From Pseudomonadota bacterium (GTDB lineage Bacteria; Desulfobacterota; Binatia; Bin18), in contig SYOC01000266.1 in NCBI GenBank assembly GCA_005804965.1, positions 1-57,687 on the forward strand: 57,687 nt of DNA. The letters are read 5' to 3'. Below, in pieces: positions 1 through 8,444 of the stretch (positions are counted from its first letter, which is position 1; the number at the start of each line of letters is the position of its first letter). The notes under the pieces were generated by a model. The model saw nothing but the letters and a program-made list of their open reading frames with translations. It searched no databases and had not been told where the DNA came from. The position numbers were made by a program, and so were the translations under genes.

Positions 1-198
1 AGATCATTGCAAATAATGCCAGAGGTCGGACTCACGCTCACACCATTTCAGGAACGCATTCAGACGTGGTGTGAGCAGGATCTTCAACGACACGTCGAAC
101 GAGCTACCTCGGCGCAACTTCAGCAGACGGCAGGACTGAAAGACTTTGTGATCGGAGGGCCAATTGGTGCAGCGCTCGCAGAATTGTACAGGGCCTGA
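1..198 (+). CDS. 3' end of an unidentified gene (partial)
   Basis: An open frame enters from the left edge and stops with TGA at 196-198. The visible 65 residues are helical in character and end with the segment DFVIGGPIGAALAELYRA. I do not recognise the family. The ORF track begins it at a TTG at 7, but the frame is open to the window edge, so this is more likely the C-terminus of a longer gene. It ends about 80 bases before a displaced tRNA-Thr fragment and so may be the last gene of an element integrated there. It is not visibly a tyrosine recombinase: no R-H-R-Y pattern can be seen in this tail. Confidence 0.35.
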   Translation, partial: RSLQIMPEVGLTLTPFQERIQTWCEQDLQRHVERATSAQLQQTAGLKDFVIGGPIGAALAELYRA

Positions 199-276
199 GT
201 GCAATAGGTCTTTTCCGACTCAACGAAACAGGAGACGAAGAAAGGCGAAAAGGACACGGGTTGAAAGTCGTGAGGA

Positions 277-320
277 GATTCGTAATCAGTAGGTCGTCGG
301 TTCGACTCCGATGGGTGGCT
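277..320 (+). other. tRNA-Thr(CGT) 3' fragment, probable attachment-site scar
   Basis: The 44 bases run from the anticodon arm (TTCGTAATCAG) through the variable loop (TAGGTCG) and T-arm (TCGGTTCGACTCCGA) to the 3' acceptor strand (GGGTGGCT). They match the 3' half of a tRNA-Thr with anticodon CGT. The bases upstream cannot fold into the D-arm or the 5' acceptor strand, and the 5' side of the anticodon stem is broken (GAGGAGA instead of the expected complement of TCAGT). No CCA follows. A 3' half followed by the usual tRNA terminator is what site-specific integrases leave at the far end of an island. Confidence 0.7.
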
Positions 321-329
321 TCCTCGTAA

Positions 330-355
330 GCCTCTGAAATATCAGAGGCTTTTTT
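330..355 (+). terminator. Rho-independent terminator after the tRNA-Thr fragment
   Basis: Perfect 8-bp stem GCCTCTGA / TCAGAGGC with loop AATA, followed directly by TTTTTT. It lies 9 bases after the tRNA remnant and is probably the terminator of the original tRNA gene. Confidence 0.85.
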
Positions 356-450
356 GCTTTTGGGGTGAGTAAATAATTTTCCTGCACCCACAGGGGGCAG
401 GGAGGGGGCAGCCCTTCCCCGAGTATCTTAGGAACATCAGTAACTGCCAC

Positions 451-762
451 CTAGAGGTCGATCATCTTCCGATAGTGCGCGAGCGCTTGCGTGCGCGTGG
501 AGGTGCAGGCTACCGCCTGCTTCCAGATGGGATAGCGGTCTTTCATGCAGGTCGCACAAGGGCGATACCCCGCAGCAATCGCGGTAGCTTCATCGGCAAA
601 GAACACGCGATGTTTGACGTAATAGCCCTTGGCGATCCATAGCTGCGCACTACGACAGTCCATGCGGCCGTAGCCCTTGCCACCGCGATGGCCGCCGAAG
701 GTGCCTCGAGTAGCACTGTCATACAACTTTCCATCCGGCCCCATCAGTTTGTACAGCTTCAT
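451..762 (-). CDS. Ada-type zinc-binding domain mini-protein
   Basis: A 103-residue protein that resembles only the N-terminal metal-binding domain of Ada (Ada_Zn_binding family). The signature VFFADEATAIAAGYRPCATC supplies the CxxC pair, and a third cysteine lies in GRMDC. In Ada four cysteines bind zinc and one accepts a methyl group from phosphotriesters. Here I count only three in the aligned part, so methyl transfer is uncertain. There is no AraC or methyltransferase domain. It overlaps the 3' end of ogt by 44 bases on the same strand, implying translational coupling and a shared role in alkylation damage handling. Confidence 0.8.
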   Translation of the reverse strand: MKLYKLMGPDGKLYDSATRGTFGGHRGGKGYGRMDCRSAQLWIAKGYYVKHRVFFADEATAIAAGYRPCATCMKDRYPIWKQAVACTSTRTQALAHYRKMIDL

Positions 763-1264
763 TGGTGACTTGTACCCCTTCGTGTTGGAGTAGCCAGCGC
801 TTCCGTTCCAACCCGCCAGCGTAGCCAGTCAGAGCGCCATTCATTCCTACGAGGCGATGACAGGGAATAACAATGGCAATCGGATTGAGGGCATTGGTCA
901 TGCCGACGGCACGATAAGCGGTCGGCCTTTTCAACTGTGCCGCTACCTCGCTATATGTGCGCACTGCGCCAACTGGGATTGTGCGCAACGCCGACCACAC
1001 CTGCTGTTGAAAATCCGTCCCTCCCGGGTTGGCAGGAATATCGTCTATACTGGCAACGTCGCCGGCAAGATAGGCACAGATCGCTGTGCTGAATCCTTGT
1101 GGATCGACCATCTCTTGCCATTGCACATCAGTGTAGCGGCGTTTTAAGAGCGTCAGCATGCGGGTTTCGCAGTCGGCATAATCGAGCGCACAAAGCCGCT
1201 GACCGTCGGAGACTACAAGGAGCTTTCCCAACGCTGAGTCGATGCGGTCGATCAAGAGTTCCAT
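719..1264 (-). CDS. ogt: Methylated-DNA--protein-cysteine methyltransferase
   Basis: A 181-residue suicide methyltransferase that removes methyl groups from O6-methylguanine. The acceptor motif IPCHR is present in the usual context (AIVIPCHRLVGMNGALTGYAGG), after a winged-helix segment with FQQQVWSALRTIPVG. The length fits the Ogt/MGMT family. It is the first gene of a two-gene unit with the Ada-type zinc mini-protein, so the Ada functions are split over two overlapping genes. There is no adjacent regulator. Confidence 0.93.
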   Translation of the reverse strand: MELLIDRIDSALGKLLVVSDGQRLCALDYADCETRMLTLLKRRYTDVQWQEMVDPQGFSTAICAYLAGDVASIDDIPANPGGTDFQQQVWSALRTIPVGAVRTYSEVAAQLKRPTAYRAVGMTNALNPIAIVIPCHRLVGMNGALTGYAGGLERKRWLLQHEGVQVTNEAVQTDGAGWKVV

Positions 1265-1410
1265 AGTGTCATTCCTCTACCTTTGTCTTGCGTTCTCTCT
1301 TGTGAGGAAGACACTACAGAGGGGAGCTTGTGAAAAGAGAGGGGAAGGAGGCAGGCCATGCACATTACGTCTGATTGCTTGTGCAACCTCTTTCCTCCGG
1401 CCTCTCTGGG

Positions 1411-1740
1411 TTACTCCACGCGCCGCATAGTAAACCGATTGATGTCGTAGCCGTCGAGAACCGCCGGTTGCCCAAATAATTCAATTGCCGGAGCAACCTC
1501 GGCCAAAGACAAGGTGAGGCAAAATAACCGTTGGGCGTCCTCCGGCATGTTGTCCAAGGGGAATTGTTCGACGTAAGAGAGGATGGCTTCCGTCCGGATC
1601 AACAGCGCGTCGTAGAACGCTTGAATCTCCGCCATAGTGCTGGTTTGGCGTTTATTGCTCCGTTCTTGTTCGGTCGCGAGCGCCCATGGGAGCCATTGTT
1701 CTAGGTCGCGAAAAGCTTTAGGTAATGTTGACTCAGGCAT
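1411..1740 (-). CDS. Small hypothetical protein coupled to Rieske oxygenase
   Basis: A 109-residue, mainly helical acidic protein beginning MPESTLPKAFRDLEQWLPWA. I do not recognise a family. The internal ATG at 1740 is chosen over the track start (1779) because the longer version would run well into the upstream gene, whereas this one overlaps its stop by only 8 bases, a usual coupling geometry. It has no cysteines or histidine clusters suited to cofactor binding, so it is unlikely to be a ferredoxin for the oxygenase. A stability or accessory role is a guess from position only. Confidence 0.6.
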   Translation of the reverse strand: MPESTLPKAFRDLEQWLPWALATEQERSNKRQTSTMAEIQAFYDALLIRTEAILSYVEQFPLDNMPEDAQRLFCLTLSLAEVAPAIELFGQPAVLDGYDINRFTMRRVE

Positions 1741-3025
1741 GGGCAGTCTCTTTTCCGTTGGTGAGGAACATCGTCTCAACCGGATGGCCGGTAATCATTT
1801 GCTCGACAACGTGGTGACTATGGCGCACCAGAAGCTCTTCATCGTGCAGGACAAAGGATTTCTTCGCACCTGAGGAGAGCACCGACTGGCTCTCCTCAAA
1901 AGTGCGACCATCTTCGAGGATAACGTCGCGGAAGAGGACATGTCCGTATTCTTGGCTGAAACGCTGCCCGGGAGTTTTCGCTCTCGGGAAGTATTGCGTA
2001 GACGTCCAGACCGTTCGGTCCACCGCGACCGGCCAGAATTGATGGGTGAAGTACGAGCCTTCAGACACATCGACAAAAAAGCAGGGGAAGATGGTGTTGA
2101 GATCAAGTGTCCACGTTTTGTCGCGCAGAGGATTCACTCCGGCAGGCAGATTGCCCAGTGAAAAATCCTGGCGAATAAGAAAAGCGCCATAACGAAAGGC
2201 CAATGCTGCGACCGGGCTTGGCTTGAGGTCGGCGTTCCCAAACAAGGAAGCACGAGCATGGCGTGGGAACAATTGCATATGTAGGGCATGGGCGTAGGGA
2301 TTGGCCTTACTCGTGAATGAGTCAGGAACGGAGCGACGATGCAGAAACGGAACGTGATAAATTTCCTGAAAAGCGTCTTTGACCACTTTCCAATTGGCCT
2401 TCACTTCTGTTGTCCATGAGGCGCTGGTCGTTGAAAACTCGGCAAATGGATAGCCATGCAGGCTCGTGCCCACTTCCCCTAAGTATTCGGACAAAGTTTC
2501 TTGAGGGCTGGGGTCAACGTTAATAAAGATAAATCCCTCCCACACATCGACGGCTACGGGAGTCAGCCCCAGCTCATCTTTCTTGAGATCGAAGAAACTC
2601 TCTTCATCTGGGACATAGCGCAGCTTGCCGTCGAGCGCGTACGACCAATTGTGAAACTTGCAGGTGAACACTTGGCATGTACCCTGATTGTCCCACACAA
2701 CTTTGTTGCCACGGTGGGAACAGATGTTGTGAAAAGCATGGATGTTCCCATCTTTCGCGCGTACGACGATGATGGAGGTCTGACACATCGCGAGATCTTG
2801 CACGAAATAATCCCCGGGTTTGGGAAGTTGCTCGACCCGGCCCACGTTCAACCAGACTTTTTTGAAGATACGCTCCCGCTCAAGTTGAAATTGTTCTTCT
2901 GAAATAAAGACATTGGCAGGCAAGGGACCTTTGCCCAGGTGAGGGTATTTGTCGTGCCATTTGGTGCCATTGGCCTTGCCATTTGTTACTGTGGTTGTCG
3001 AACCATTGGTTGCCATTGCCGTCAT
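1733..3025 (-). CDS. Aromatic ring-hydroxylating (Rieske) oxygenase, alpha subunit
   Basis: A 430-residue terminal oxygenase. The Rieske [2Fe-2S] ligands are C104/H106 in ICSHRG and C124/H127 in CKFHNW. The mononuclear iron site is in DAFQEIYHVPFLH (two His spaced by four). A Glu sits where naphthalene dioxygenase has its bridging Asp, as in CntA-type enzymes. The family inserts oxygen into aromatic or C-H substrates using electrons from a reductase; no reductase or ferredoxin gene is nearby. The ATG at 3025 is preferred over 3031 because AGGAGG lies 7 bases before it but only 1 base before the other. It is divergent from the PF10118 gene. Confidence 0.9.
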   Translation of the reverse strand: MTAMATNGSTTTVTNGKANGTKWHDKYPHLGKGPLPANVFISEEQFQLERERIFKKVWLNVGRVEQLPKPGDYFVQDLAMCQTSIIVVRAKDGNIHAFHNICSHRGNKVVWDNQGTCQVFTCKFHNWSYALDGKLRYVPDEESFFDLKKDELGLTPVAVDVWEGFIFINVDPSPQETLSEYLGEVGTSLHGYPFAEFSTTSASWTTEVKANWKVVKDAFQEIYHVPFLHRRSVPDSFTSKANPYAHALHMQLFPRHARASLFGNADLKPSPVAALAFRYGAFLIRQDFSLGNLPAGVNPLRDKTWTLDLNTIFPCFFVDVSEGSYFTHQFWPVAVDRTVWTSTQYFPRAKTPGQRFSQEYGHVLFRDVILEDGRTFEESQSVLSSGAKKSFVLHDEELLVRHSHHVVEQMITGHPVETMFLTNGKETAHA

Positions 3026-3209
3026 AGTCATTCCTCCTGAATGCGTTTCTCCTCAATTCCTCGCAGTCCTCAGCCGCACAATGTTCAGCACTCTATAAGC
3101 CTGGACAGTGCTGTCAATGGAGCAGAGGCAGCGGCCTGTGTGGCTGGATATGGGAACGTCGGGCGTTCATTCAAAAGCTTGCACACTCCAAGGCATTGAG
3201 GTACGAAAA

Positions 3210-4046
3210 ATGCCGTTCGAGTTTCCTGCCAACTTTCAGATGCACTGGCATGCGGATGATCCGGCATTGAGTCAGTTGATTAACGGCACGTCGGTCCTAC
3301 TCCCATACATGGAACCCTTCATCATCGACGCGATACGCGATGCGACGAAACTCGTCACCGACCCAGCCCTCCAGCAAGAAGCCAAGGCGTGGATTGGTCA
3401 GGAAGCGCAGCACTTCATGCAGCACCGTCGCTTCAACGAAGTCCTGATTGCCAAGGGCTATCCCCAACTGCGCGAGCGCGAGAAGGAAATCGAGCACGAG
3501 TACGAAGAACTACGTAAACGCTCGTTGAAGTATCAAGTGGCGTATACGGCAGGATTCGAGACCATCGCACTTGCGACTGCCCACGCCATCATTGCTGATC
3601 GCGCACATCTGTTCCGCGGGGCTGATCTAGCGATCGCTTCATTGTGGCTCTGGCATGTGGTGGAGGAGATTGAACATAAAAATGTCGCCTTCGATGTGTA
3701 CCAGCATGTGTACGGTGAGTATTGGTATCGCGTGTATGGCATGGTTGCCGCGATGATTCATCTCTTCCAGATGGTGCGTGGCTCGTACATGGTGTTGCTG
3801 AAGGCGGACGGCTTATGGGGAAAGTGGAAGACGCATTGGGCGATCAAGAAATTTACGGTGCGCTTCTTTGGCGCGTCGCTGCTGGGCATCCTCCGCCATG
3901 CCTTGCCGTGGCATCATCCATCACATGTCGCCAACCCGGCATGGATGAAAGAGTGGGTAGCGCTGCACGATACCGGTGTAAGAGGCTTAGCCAAGCTTGA
4001 TACGGGGAGGCTGCAACGGTCACCAGCGGAGATGGTGTCCGCATGA
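3210..4046 (+). CDS. PF10118-type metal-dependent hydrolase
   Basis: A 278-residue helical protein of the predicted metal-dependent hydrolase family (PF10118), with family-like segments FEFPANFQMHWHADDP, GQEAQHFMQHRRFNE and WHVVEEIEHKNVAFDVY. The E..H and EE.EH motifs look like a di-metal ferritin-type site. The true substrate of this family is unknown. The ATG at 3210 has GAGGT seven bases upstream. The longer ORF from 3108 lacks a ribosome site, but its extra residues IEVRK resemble family N-termini, so the start is not settled. It faces away from the Rieske oxygenase gene, and the amidohydrolase follows in the same direction. Confidence 0.82.
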   Translation: MPFEFPANFQMHWHADDPALSQLINGTSVLLPYMEPFIIDAIRDATKLVTDPALQQEAKAWIGQEAQHFMQHRRFNEVLIAKGYPQLREREKEIEHEYEELRKRSLKYQVAYTAGFETIALATAHAIIADRAHLFRGADLAIASLWLWHVVEEIEHKNVAFDVYQHVYGEYWYRVYGMVAAMIHLFQMVRGSYMVLLKADGLWGKWKTHWAIKKFTVRFFGASLLGILRHALPWHHPSHVANPAWMKEWVALHDTGVRGLAKLDTGRLQRSPAEMVSA

Positions 4047-4091
4047 GATGAGGACAGCAGCAAGGGAATTCAGAGAGAAGGAAATATAACT

Positions 4092-5822
4092 ATGCATGAT
4101 CTGATCGTGACCGGTGGAACTATCGTTGATGGAACTGGCAAACCAACCTTCACTGGCGATGTCGCCGTAACCAATGGTCGTATCTCTGGAGTTGGCAAAG
4201 ACCTCGGCGCGACGCGGCACACGATCAAGGCTGACGGACTGCTCGTGACTCCAGGCTGGGTCGATGTACACACGCACTATGATGGCCAAGCGGTGTGGGA
4301 CCCGATGCTTGCGCCGTCATTGTGGCATGGCGTGACTACCGTGGTGATGGGGAACTGTGGAGTTGGATTTGCTCCGGTGCATCCGAATCGCCGCGAGTAT
4401 CTCATCACCATGATGGAAAGCGTCGAAGATATTCCACGCCAATCCTTGTCTGCGGGGATTAACTGGCAATGGGAAACGTTTCCGGAATACCTTGATGCAC
4501 TCGCCTCGATCCCACGTACCCTTGATGTTGGCACGCAAGTCCCACATGCGCCGTTACGGCTGTATGTTATGGGCGAACGTGGTGCGAGCAACGAGATTGC
4601 GACCCCAGAGGACATTGAGCGAATGGCGGCAATCACCCGTGCAGCAATTGAAGCCGGAGCGTTGGGGTTCTCGACCTCGCGTACGATGGTGCATGCGACA
4701 CCCGAAGGCATACCGATTCCGGGCACATTTGCTGCTGAAGACGAATTGGTGGGCATCGCCCGTGGCATTGCGCAAGCCGGACGCGGACTCATGGAAGTTG
4801 TGACTGACGCAGTACTCGGACAGAATGTCGACCGAGAATTTGCCTGGATGCAACGCGCGGCGGCCACTGGTTGCCCGATTACGTTCTTGCTGGCGCAAGC
4901 GAATCCGTTGCCGCAGGTGTGGCGCGATCTGCTGCAACGTTGCGAGGCTTCCACACGCGCGGGTCAACGCATCATTCCTCAGGTGTTTGCCCGGCCGGTT
5001 TCCATTCTCTTCAGTTTCCAAGGCGAACATCCCTTTCAATACATGCCGAGCTATGCGCCGCTTAAAGATCTGCCCCATGCCGAGAAAATGCAGGCGCTGC
5101 GGAATCCTGACGTGCGTCGGCGTCTCCTGCAAGAGGAAGACCCAACTACCGCAGGCATATCGCTGCTCTACAAACAGGCGTCAACCTGGCAGATGACGTT
5201 TCCCATGGGCCAACCACTCAACTACTTTCCTGATCCACAGCACAACGTCGCCACGATTGCCGCACGCCGGGGCTGCACTCCCAAAGAAGCCGTGTATGAC
5301 TTGTTGTTAGAGAATGACGGTCGCGCATTCTTGATGTACACGATTGCTGGGTACGCGGAAGCGAGCCGCGAGCCGCTGTATGAGATGCTGACCCACCCAA
5401 TGACAGTGATGGGTGGCAGCGACTCCGGAGCACACATGCGCTTTATCTGCGACGGTAGTGCGCAGACGTTTATGCTCACCAATTGGGTGCGTGATTGCGC
5501 ACGGGAGGATCGCTATCATTTGCCGATCGAGTTTGTTGTCAAGAAACAGAGCCAGGACACTGCACGGTTGTTCGGCATGTATGATCGCGGCACCCTGGAG
5601 CCTGGCATGAAAGCTGACCTCAACTTGATTGACCTCAACGCGCTCGGCATTGAAACCCCAACTATGATCAACGACTTACCTGCGGGGATGCCGCGGCTAA
5701 TGCAAAAAGCGCAGGGCTACGTGGCGACGGTCGTGAGCGGCGAAGTGATACAAGAAAACGGCACAGCCACTGACGCACGTCCTGGCAAAGTGGTGCGTGG
5801 TACTGAGAGGCCATTACTGTAA
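4092..5822 (+). CDS. Amidohydrolase, N-acyl-D-amino-acid deacylase-like
   Basis: A 576-residue member of the D-aminoacylase branch of the amidohydrolase superfamily. The N-terminal composite beta domain starts DLIVTGGTIVDGTGKP. The metal-binding HxH is in VDVHTHYDGQ, followed by the family's GVTTVVMGNCGVGFAP. The GGSDSGAHMRFICDG segment carries the late catalytic Asp, and the C-terminal return is GTLEPGMKADLNLID. Characterised relatives hydrolyse N-acyl-D-amino acids, but many paralogues in environmental genomes act on unknown cyclic amides. The neighbouring catabolic genes favour a degradative role. A GST gene follows 25 bases later, likely the same transcript. Confidence 0.88.
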   Translation: MHDLIVTGGTIVDGTGKPTFTGDVAVTNGRISGVGKDLGATRHTIKADGLLVTPGWVDVHTHYDGQAVWDPMLAPSLWHGVTTVVMGNCGVGFAPVHPNRREYLITMMESVEDIPRQSLSAGINWQWETFPEYLDALASIPRTLDVGTQVPHAPLRLYVMGERGASNEIATPEDIERMAAITRAAIEAGALGFSTSRTMVHATPEGIPIPGTFAAEDELVGIARGIAQAGRGLMEVVTDAVLGQNVDREFAWMQRAAATGCPITFLLAQANPLPQVWRDLLQRCEASTRAGQRIIPQVFARPVSILFSFQGEHPFQYMPSYAPLKDLPHAEKMQALRNPDVRRRLLQEEDPTTAGISLLYKQASTWQMTFPMGQPLNYFPDPQHNVATIAARRGCTPKEAVYDLLLENDGRAFLMYTIAGYAEASREPLYEMLTHPMTVMGGSDSGAHMRFICDGSAQTFMLTNWVRDCAREDRYHLPIEFVVKKQSQDTARLFGMYDRGTLEPGMKADLNLIDLNALGIETPTMINDLPAGMPRLMQKAQGYVATVVSGEVIQENGTATDARPGKVVRGTERPLL

Positions 5823-5847
5823 AACAATTATACATAAGGGGCGAACG

Positions 5848-6495
5848 ATGATCATTATTCATCACCTTGGTGTGTCGCAGTCGGATCGTATTGTCTGGCT
5901 GATGGAAGAATTGAACTTGCCTTATCAACTGAAGTGGTACAATCGTAAAGCTGATCAGTTAGCGCCGGATGACTATCTCGCGCTTCATCCAGCGGCGACC
6001 GCGCCCGTGATTCAGGACGGCGATGTCATGCTCGCCGAATCGGGAGCGATCGTCGAATATGTCTGTCACCGCTATGCCAGCGGCAAGCTGACGGTTGGCC
6101 CAGCTCAGCCGAACTATGCAGAGTATTTGTACTGGATGCATTTCAACAACAACGTGCAGGGGTTGTTTTTTGCGAAGTTGGCGCTTGGGGCCAAGGCCAG
6201 TAGCCCGGAAGCGGAAATGATCGGGAAGGCGATCAAACGCCGGGAAGACAGCTACTTTCGCTATCTTGACCAACGACTTAGCGTGTCGCCCTATCTCGCA
6301 GGTCCTGAGTTTACGTGCGCCGATGTGATGGTGATATTCAACCTCACCTCGCTACCGTTGTTTGGGGGCCGGACCATCCAGGATTTGCCAAATGCCAAGG
6401 CGTACGTGCAACGCATTGGGGAGCGGCCAGCCTATAGAAAAGCCATGCAAATTGCCGGACCCACAGCAGCGCCGCCCGCTGCAACGCGGAGTTAG
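5848..6495 (+). CDS. Glutathione S-transferase
   Basis: A 215-residue two-domain GST. The thioredoxin-like N-terminus begins IIIHHLGVSQSDRIVWLMEEL, where the Ser after LGV could be the catalytic residue. The cis-Pro/ES glutathione-binding part follows in AAPVIQDGDVMLAESGAIVEY (the sequence reads TAPVIQDG then ESGAIVEY). The C-terminal helical domain carries the FTCADVMVIF N-capping box. The ATG at 5848 has AAGGGG upstream and is preferred over the track start at 5797, which lies inside the amidohydrolase gene. Its 3' end overlaps the convergent membrane-protein gene by 4 bases. Confidence 0.9.
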   Translation: MIIIHHLGVSQSDRIVWLMEELNLPYQLKWYNRKADQLAPDDYLALHPAATAPVIQDGDVMLAESGAIVEYVCHRYASGKLTVGPAQPNYAEYLYWMHFNNNVQGLFFAKLALGAKASSPEAEMIGKAIKRREDSYFRYLDQRLSVSPYLAGPEFTCADVMVIFNLTSLPLFGGRTIQDLPNAKAYVQRIGERPAYRKAMQIAGPTAAPPAATRS

Positions 6496-6899
6496 AGGGT
6501 TGCAAATTCCAATCTCCGAATGTGCGCAACCACAATGGGCATGAACAGCATCGCAATTAGTCCAAGCCCCATAAGCCCACCTCGTGACAAATCATAGTCC
6601 TCGATAAGGCGCGACCAATCGTACCCGAAGACCATGCGACCAAGTACCAGCTCAAAGGCAATAGTAAGCGCGACCCAAAGCCCACCTACCGCCAAGAGTG
6701 ATCTGCGGCTGCGGGCCGAGAGCCATCGCACAGTGACTAGCGTGACAAGGAATATGAGCAGCGTACCTGAGAAGACCGCGACGCGTCGCGCTGGAAAGTC
6801 ACCAATCGCCGGGACCAAGAGTAACTGCCGCAACGTGCCATGGATGGACTCAACGGCGATGATGACTAGCCACACCGCGACAGCGCGAAACCATGGCAT
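6492..6899 (-). CDS. Small integral membrane protein, unknown function
   Basis: A 135-residue protein with four likely membrane helices: around 8-30 (VAVWLVIIAVE), 40-58 (VFSGTLLIFLVTLVTV), 68-85 (LLAVGGLWVALTIAFELVLG) and 108-127 (LMGLGLIAMLFMPIVV). I do not recognise a named family. It starts 18 bases after the stop of the AlkA-like gene on the same strand, so the two are probably co-transcribed, but nothing in it suggests DNA repair. Confidence 0.7.
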   Translation of the reverse strand: MPWFRAVAVWLVIIAVESIHGTLRQLLLVPAIGDFPARRVAVFSGTLLIFLVTLVTVRWLSARSRRSLLAVGGLWVALTIAFELVLGRMVFGYDWSRLIEDYDLSRGGLMGLGLIAMLFMPIVVAHIRRLEFATL

Positions 6900-6917
6900 G
6901 ATGCTGCTCGCCGCCCT

Positions 6918-7565
6918 CTATCGCGTGCGCGGCACCTGTGCGGCTTTCGCCCGATCGACGACCTGCCACAAATACCATGCCGCCGCCGTACGATAGGGCC
7001 GCCAGCGTTCACCGTGCTGAAGGAGTTCTTTTGGTTTCGGTAGTGAGGGCAGACCATAGGCGACACGGAAACCCTCGCGCACGCTAAAGTCATCGACTGG
7101 CAACACGTCCGGGCGTCCCAGTTGAAAGATCAACAACATCTCGACGGTCCAACGGCCGATACCACGAATTTGCGTCAGACGCGCGACAATGGCGTCATCA
7201 TCGAGCCTGCGGATGACACGCGCCAGCGGCACGACGCCATCCTGCGTTTTCGCCGCGAGGTCATGGAGAGCAGCGACTTTGGCACGAGAGAAGCCGACAC
7301 CGCGCAAAGCGTCTTCACTCGCGCCAAGCAACTCTGCTGGCGTCGGAAACTTTTTTCCCGGAAACAGCGCGACGAAGCGACGGAGAATGGTCTCCGCCGC
7401 CGTACCATTGAGTTGCTGATAAGCGACAGCCCGGGCCAGCGTTTCAAACGGTGGACGCCGGGCGTTAAGCTGCAACACAAACGGACCAATCTGCTTGATC
7501 AGCTTGCGCATCACAGGGTCGACTTTAGCCAAATGTTGGATGGGGTCTGTCGTATTCATCGTCAT
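6918..7565 (-). CDS. DNA-3-methyladenine glycosylase II (AlkA-like)
   Basis: A 215-residue HhH-GPD base-excision glycosylase. The helix-hairpin-helix is RGIGRWTVEMLLIF, and the catalytic Asp lies in LPVDDFSVREG. The usual ARAVAYQQLNGTAAETILRRF segment is present at the N-terminal side. The family removes 3-methyladenine and related alkylated bases. It lacks the N-terminal TBP-like domain of E. coli AlkA, as do many short bacterial forms. With Ogt and the Ada-like protein about 6 kb away, this makes a third alkylation repair gene in the window. No strong ribosome site was found; the ATG at 7559 is an alternative start. Confidence 0.88.
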   Translation of the reverse strand: MTMNTTDPIQHLAKVDPVMRKLIKQIGPFVLQLNARRPPFETLARAVAYQQLNGTAAETILRRFVALFPGKKFPTPAELLGASEDALRGVGFSRAKVAALHDLAAKTQDGVVPLARVIRRLDDDAIVARLTQIRGIGRWTVEMLLIFQLGRPDVLPVDDFSVREGFRVAYGLPSLPKPKELLQHGERWRPYRTAAAWYLWQVVDRAKAAQVPRTR

Positions 7566-7593
7566 GGACGGCCCAGCAAGAATCGGTCGTTAC

Positions 7594-8409
7594 TCAAAAC
7601 ACGATGGGTAGCTCCAGATATTCACGGTAAATGAAGTCGCGATGCACCAATAACTCCGGTGACAGCGCCGCCGTCACCACCGGATTTCTTTCCGTGTAGA
7701 AAGCGCGAAACGCGGTTGCCATCGGACACAACTCCGGCGGCAGCGGTTGCACAAGCGCGGCGAATGCTGCCCAGTAGATGTCCAGCGCCGAGAGTTGATC
7801 GCCGACAAAGAACTTACTGCCTTTGGCTTGCTGCTGTTGCAGTCGCGCACCTAAGAAGCGCAGTACCTCCACCATACGGGCAGGCGCGGCCTCGGCGGCG
7901 GCGGCACTATACCCATACTTCGTTCCAAACTTGAGCCAGAAGGCGCGGGTGGGTTCGTCAACTTGCGGGTTGGTTACGGTTCCGTGAATCATGGTCAGTC
8001 GCTTGGACCAAGCAAAACCGTTTTCGCCGGCGATTTCGTTGATATAGCCGAACATGAGCGTGCGTTCTTCCATGTTGGCTGGAATGAGTGAGGGAGTCGG
8101 TTGGAGTCGTTCCGCGAGAAACAGTTGCTCGATCCAGGTTGAGCGAGGGCGTTCGTCGTTCCAGATTGCCACCGGTGCGCTGTTCTGTGCAGTCCATTCG
8201 CGTAGCTCACGGTCTGAGCCATCCTGCCCAGCGGACGCCACCGGAGTATACGGAATGTTCTTGACGTAAAAGAGGCTTTTACACGCCTCACGCCACGGGC
8301 CGGGGATGGTATGCGCCCCGAGTATGAGCCGCAAACCCGACATGTTTTTCGCCTCGGCAAGACTCACGTATTTCAACTTATAATCGTCACGACCAATTGC
8401 TGTCGCCAT
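7594..8409 (-). CDS. Glutathione S-transferase-like protein
   Basis: A 271-residue protein with a divergent thioredoxin-like N-terminus (ILGAHTIPGPWREACKSLFYVKNIPYTPV) and a GST C-terminal helical domain ending in FFVGDQLSALDIYWAAFAAL, which is the GST N-capping box. The N-terminal ES motif is not clear, so glutathione binding is uncertain. The ATG at 8409 is preceded by GGAGG at a spacing of 5; the track start at 8424 would place that ribosome site inside the gene. It lies downstream of the P450 on the same strand, 136 bases away. Confidence 0.8.
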   Translation of the reverse strand: MATAIGRDDYKLKYVSLAEAKNMSGLRLILGAHTIPGPWREACKSLFYVKNIPYTPVASAGQDGSDRELREWTAQNSAPVAIWNDERPRSTWIEQLFLAERLQPTPSLIPANMEERTLMFGYINEIAGENGFAWSKRLTMIHGTVTNPQVDEPTRAFWLKFGTKYGYSAAAAEAAPARMVEVLRFLGARLQQQQAKGSKFFVGDQLSALDIYWAAFAALVQPLPPELCPMATAFRAFYTERNPVVTAALSPELLVHRDFIYREYLELPIVF

Positions 8410-8444
8410 CGGATCCTCCTCCATCTACTTCAGTGTTCTGCCCC

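Noticed and set aside
104-391. Minus-strand ORF of 95 residues over the tRNA fragment
   Set aside because: It is the known kind of false ORF that arises from reading tRNA sequence backwards (THRSRTDDLLITN); the DNA is explained by the tRNA remnant and terminator.
4277-5132. Long minus-strand ORFs (225 and 192 residues) under the amidohydrolase
   Set aside because: They are shadows of a well-supported gene; the sequence has no recognisable fold and is rich in Arg, Cys and Ser as expected for out-of-frame reading.
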